A DNA stretch of 6,067 nt, from the NCBI GenBank assembly GCA_013813825.1, contig JACCRA010000506.1, forward strand, positions 1 to 6,067. Direction: 5' to 3'. This DNA comes from Pyrinomonadaceae bacterium (GTDB taxonomy: Bacteria > Acidobacteriota > Blastocatellia > Pyrinomonadales > Pyrinomonadaceae). Positions within the stretch are counted from its first letter, which is position 1, and each line of letters starts with the position of its first letter. The notes below the pieces were generated by a model. The model was given only the letters and a program-made list of their open reading frames with translations. It was not told the origin of the DNA and made no database searches. The translations under genes were made by a program, and so were the position numbers. Positions 4,710 through 6,067 of this stretch are shown one piece after another.

Positions 4710-5631
4710 CGTCTTCCCACTGGTAAAAGCCTTCGCCGCTTTTGCGGCCGAGTTTGCCTTCGCCGACTAAGCGCCGGAGAATGTCGGGCGGGCGAAAGTT
4801 TTCGGCCCCGAGCGTGCGATACAGGTATTCAGCGATGCTCAGACGGACGTCGAGGCCGACGTGATCGGTTAAACGCAACGGCCCCATGGGGTGATTGTAG
4901 CCCAACTCCATCGCCGTATCTATATCTTTCGCGCTGGCGACGTCCTGTTCCAGCATCCGCATCGCTTCGAGGCCGAGCGCGACGCCGAGACGGCTCGAAG
5001 CAAAGCCCGGCACGTCTCTCACCGTGATCGGCTCTTTTCGCATCCGCCGCCCAACTTGGCGCACGGCTTCCGCTGTCTCCGCGCTCGTCCGCGCGCCGAC
5101 GATGATCTCGATGAGCCGCATCAAGTGGACGGGGTTGAAGAAATGCATCCCGACCACGTGAGCAGGACGCGCGGATTGCCGGGCGATCTCCGTGATCGAA
5201 AGCGAAGAGGTGTTGGTGGCGAAGATGAACGGACGCACGGTTGTCTGCTCGACTTCGTGGAGCAACTGTTGCTTGAGTTCCATCCGTTCGGGGACGGCTT
5301 CGATGAAGAGGTCAACTTCGCGCGCCTCTTCGAGCGTGGTTGCGCCGCGAATGCGTTGCAGTGTCTCGTCGCGTTCGGCTTCGGAAACTTTGCCGCGCGC
5401 AATGCCTTTGGCGAGATTGTTTTCAATGGCCCGAACGCCGCGCCCCAGAATTTCCCGATCCACGTCGCGCAGGATAACGCGGTAGCCGGACATGGCGGCC
5501 ACCTGCGCGATGCCGTGCCCCATCGTGCCCGCGCCGAGGACGGCGATTGTCTCGATTGTCGGCGGCGTGCGGTCGGCGCGAGTGTCTGCTAGCGGTTCCA
5601 AAATGTTCGTGCGGCGCGACGGCGGCGGCAT
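4705..5631 (-). CDS. 3-hydroxyacyl-CoA (3-hydroxybutyryl-CoA) dehydrogenase, 308 residues
   Basis: Cytoplasmic enzyme oxidising (S)-3-hydroxyacyl-CoA to 3-oxoacyl-CoA with NAD+, the third step of beta-oxidation (or the reverse in butyryl-CoA synthesis). The Rossmann motif G33-A-G35-T-M-G38 opens the NAD domain, and Asp56 at the end of the second strand fits NAD preference. Catalytic residues by alignment to the human enzyme are Ser142 ('TNTSSL'), His163 ('GMHFFNP') and Glu175 ('LIEII'). The usual Asn of 'PGFxxNR' is Ser213 here ('PGFASSR'). The C-terminal helical domain has 'GYNHPMGPL' (244-252). About 25 residues before the Rossmann strand are Pro/Arg-rich and unlike the family, and no ribosome binding site precedes the ATG at 5631. 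No better ATG exists, but the start is uncertain. It is the first gene of the - strand cluster, divergent from trxB. Confidence 0.93.
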   Translation of the reverse strand: MPPPSRRTNILEPLADTRADRTPPTIETIAVLGAGTMGHGIAQVAAMSGYRVILRDVDREILGRGVRAIENNLAKGIARGKVSEAERDETLQRIRGATTLEEAREVDLFIEAVPERMELKQQLLHEVEQTTVRPFIFATNTSSLSITEIARQSARPAHVVGMHFFNPVHLMRLIEIIVGARTSAETAEAVRQVGRRMRKEPITVRDVPGFASSRLGVALGLEAMRMLEQDVASAKDIDTAMELGYNHPMGPLRLTDHVGLDVRLSIAEYLYRTLGAENFRPPDILRRLVGEGKLGRKSGEGFYQWEDE

Positions 5632-5677
5632 GTAGCACGCGGCGGTCGGCGCGCGTCCCCTTGCTTTAAGGTCAGGT

Positions 5678-5707
5678 TCGACTCAGGCTTGCGCGCAGAG
5701 TTATACT
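5678..5707 (+). promoter_or_regulatory. Possible sigma-70 promoter for trxB
   Basis: TCGACT (5678-5683, four of six -35 consensus bases) and TATACT (5702-5707, five of six -10 bases) are 18 bases apart in the gap between the divergent genes. Transcription would start near 5714, leaving about 86 bases of leader before the ATG at 5800. The -10 is good and the -35 weak. Confidence 0.45.
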
Positions 5708-5799
5708 ACACGCGCAAGGCAAAAGGCTAACGCGGAAGCGCGCACACCAAGCGCGTTGGGATGCGCCTTAAACCGCTCACGGAGAAGATTAAAAATCAA

Positions 5800-6067
5800 A
5801 TGGCACAAGAGACTTTGCACCGCGAAGTGGTGATTATCGGCTCCGGCCCGGCCGGGTTGACGGCGGCCATTTACGCGGCCCGCGCCGACCTCAATCCGCT
5901 CGTCGTCGAAGGCCCGCAACCCGGCGGCCAACTAACTATTACGACCGAAGTGGAAAACTACCCCGGCTTCGCCAAAGGCATTCAAGGGCCGGAGTTGATG
6001 GACGAGTTTCGCGAGCAGGCCGCCCGCTTTGGCACTGAGTTTCTCGTCACTTGGATCACGAAAGTCG
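5800..6067 (+). CDS. trxB: Thioredoxin reductase, N-terminal part (3' partial)
   Basis: Cytoplasmic flavoenzyme passing electrons from NADPH through FAD to thioredoxin. The 89 visible residues begin the FAD-binding fold: '[20 protein letters not shown]' (10-29) with the dinucleotide motif G14-S-G16-P-A-G19, Glu37 at the end of the second strand, and '[17 protein letters not shown]' (41-57), a signature of this enzyme. The redox CxxC and the NADPH domain lie beyond the window edge. The ATG at 5800 gives the usual N-terminus (MAQE...[12 protein letters not shown]), although the nearest GGAG is 15 bases upstream, further than normal. An in-frame ATG at 5761 would add 13 residues ([13 protein letters not shown]) with no ribosome binding site before it. 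A related flavoprotein such as a ferredoxin-NADP reductase is possible but less likely. Confidence 0.92.
   Translation, partial: MAQETLHREVVIIGSGPAGLTAAIYAARADLNPLVVEGPQPGGQLTITTEVENYPGFAKGIQGPELMDEFREQAARFGTEFLVTWITKV

Noticed and set aside
4891..5592. Open frame of 233 residues opposite the dehydrogenase
   Set aside because: It lies wholly over a gene with complete NAD-binding and catalytic motifs, has no domain of its own, and is explained by GC-rich codon structure.
5701..5931. Minus-strand open frame of 76 residues overlapping the start of trxB
   Set aside because: It runs antisense through the FAD-binding motif of trxB and its promoter region, with no features of its own.

Overview
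The window is ordinary chromosomal bacterial DNA of moderately high GC. It has no phage, insertion sequence or CRISPR signature. Three things suggest a Gram-negative soil-type bacterium of the Acidobacteriota (Blastocatellia-like): the secreted serine hydrolase with a C-terminal domain of the 'GEG-GGQMYDYGW ... DDSHSFNGWNA' kind, the heptamer repeats between genes, and the 'PGFASSRLGVALGLEAMRM' type of 3-hydroxyacyl-CoA dehydrogenase. This assignment rests on remembered family resemblance, not on a search.

Left part (1-2686, + strand). A serine beta-lactamase-like hydrolase, cut off at its 5' end by the window edge, carries an NTF2-like (SnoaL/DUF4440 type) domain inside its catalytic domain. 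52 bases later comes a secreted protein of unknown function with a strong ribosome binding site, probably in the same operon.

Middle part (2687-3368, all recognisable elements on the - strand). An intact tRNA-Ala(GGC) with encoded CCA has a plausible promoter and is followed by a 26-base perfect palindrome. Beyond that lies a decayed tRNA-Cys(GCA)-like relic, and then a hairpin plus T-run terminator. Upstream of the tRNA is a small two-membrane-segment protein gene that appears broken twice, by an in-frame TAG and a one-base frameshift. No other gene is visible in this stretch.

Right part (3369-5631, - strand). In transcription order: a 3-hydroxyacyl-CoA dehydrogenase, a PilZ-domain protein and an enoyl-CoA hydratase. 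The two enzymes catalyse consecutive steps of beta-oxidation (hydration, then NAD-dependent oxidation) or of the related butyryl-CoA route. The PilZ protein between them suggests a cyclic-di-GMP-responsive element in the same cluster, though the gaps of 72 and 115 bases mean a single operon is not certain. Both gaps are filled with degenerate AGT-N4 heptamer repeats that fold back on themselves. Inverted repeats lie at or over the stop codons of both enzymes.

Right edge (5632-6067). A divergent intergenic region with a plausible sigma-70-type promoter leads into the 5' part of thioredoxin reductase (trxB), which runs off the window.

I do not see a convincing new multi-gene system. The most interesting items are the nested domain in the hydrolase, the two small pseudogenes and the heptamer fold-back repeats around the PilZ gene.
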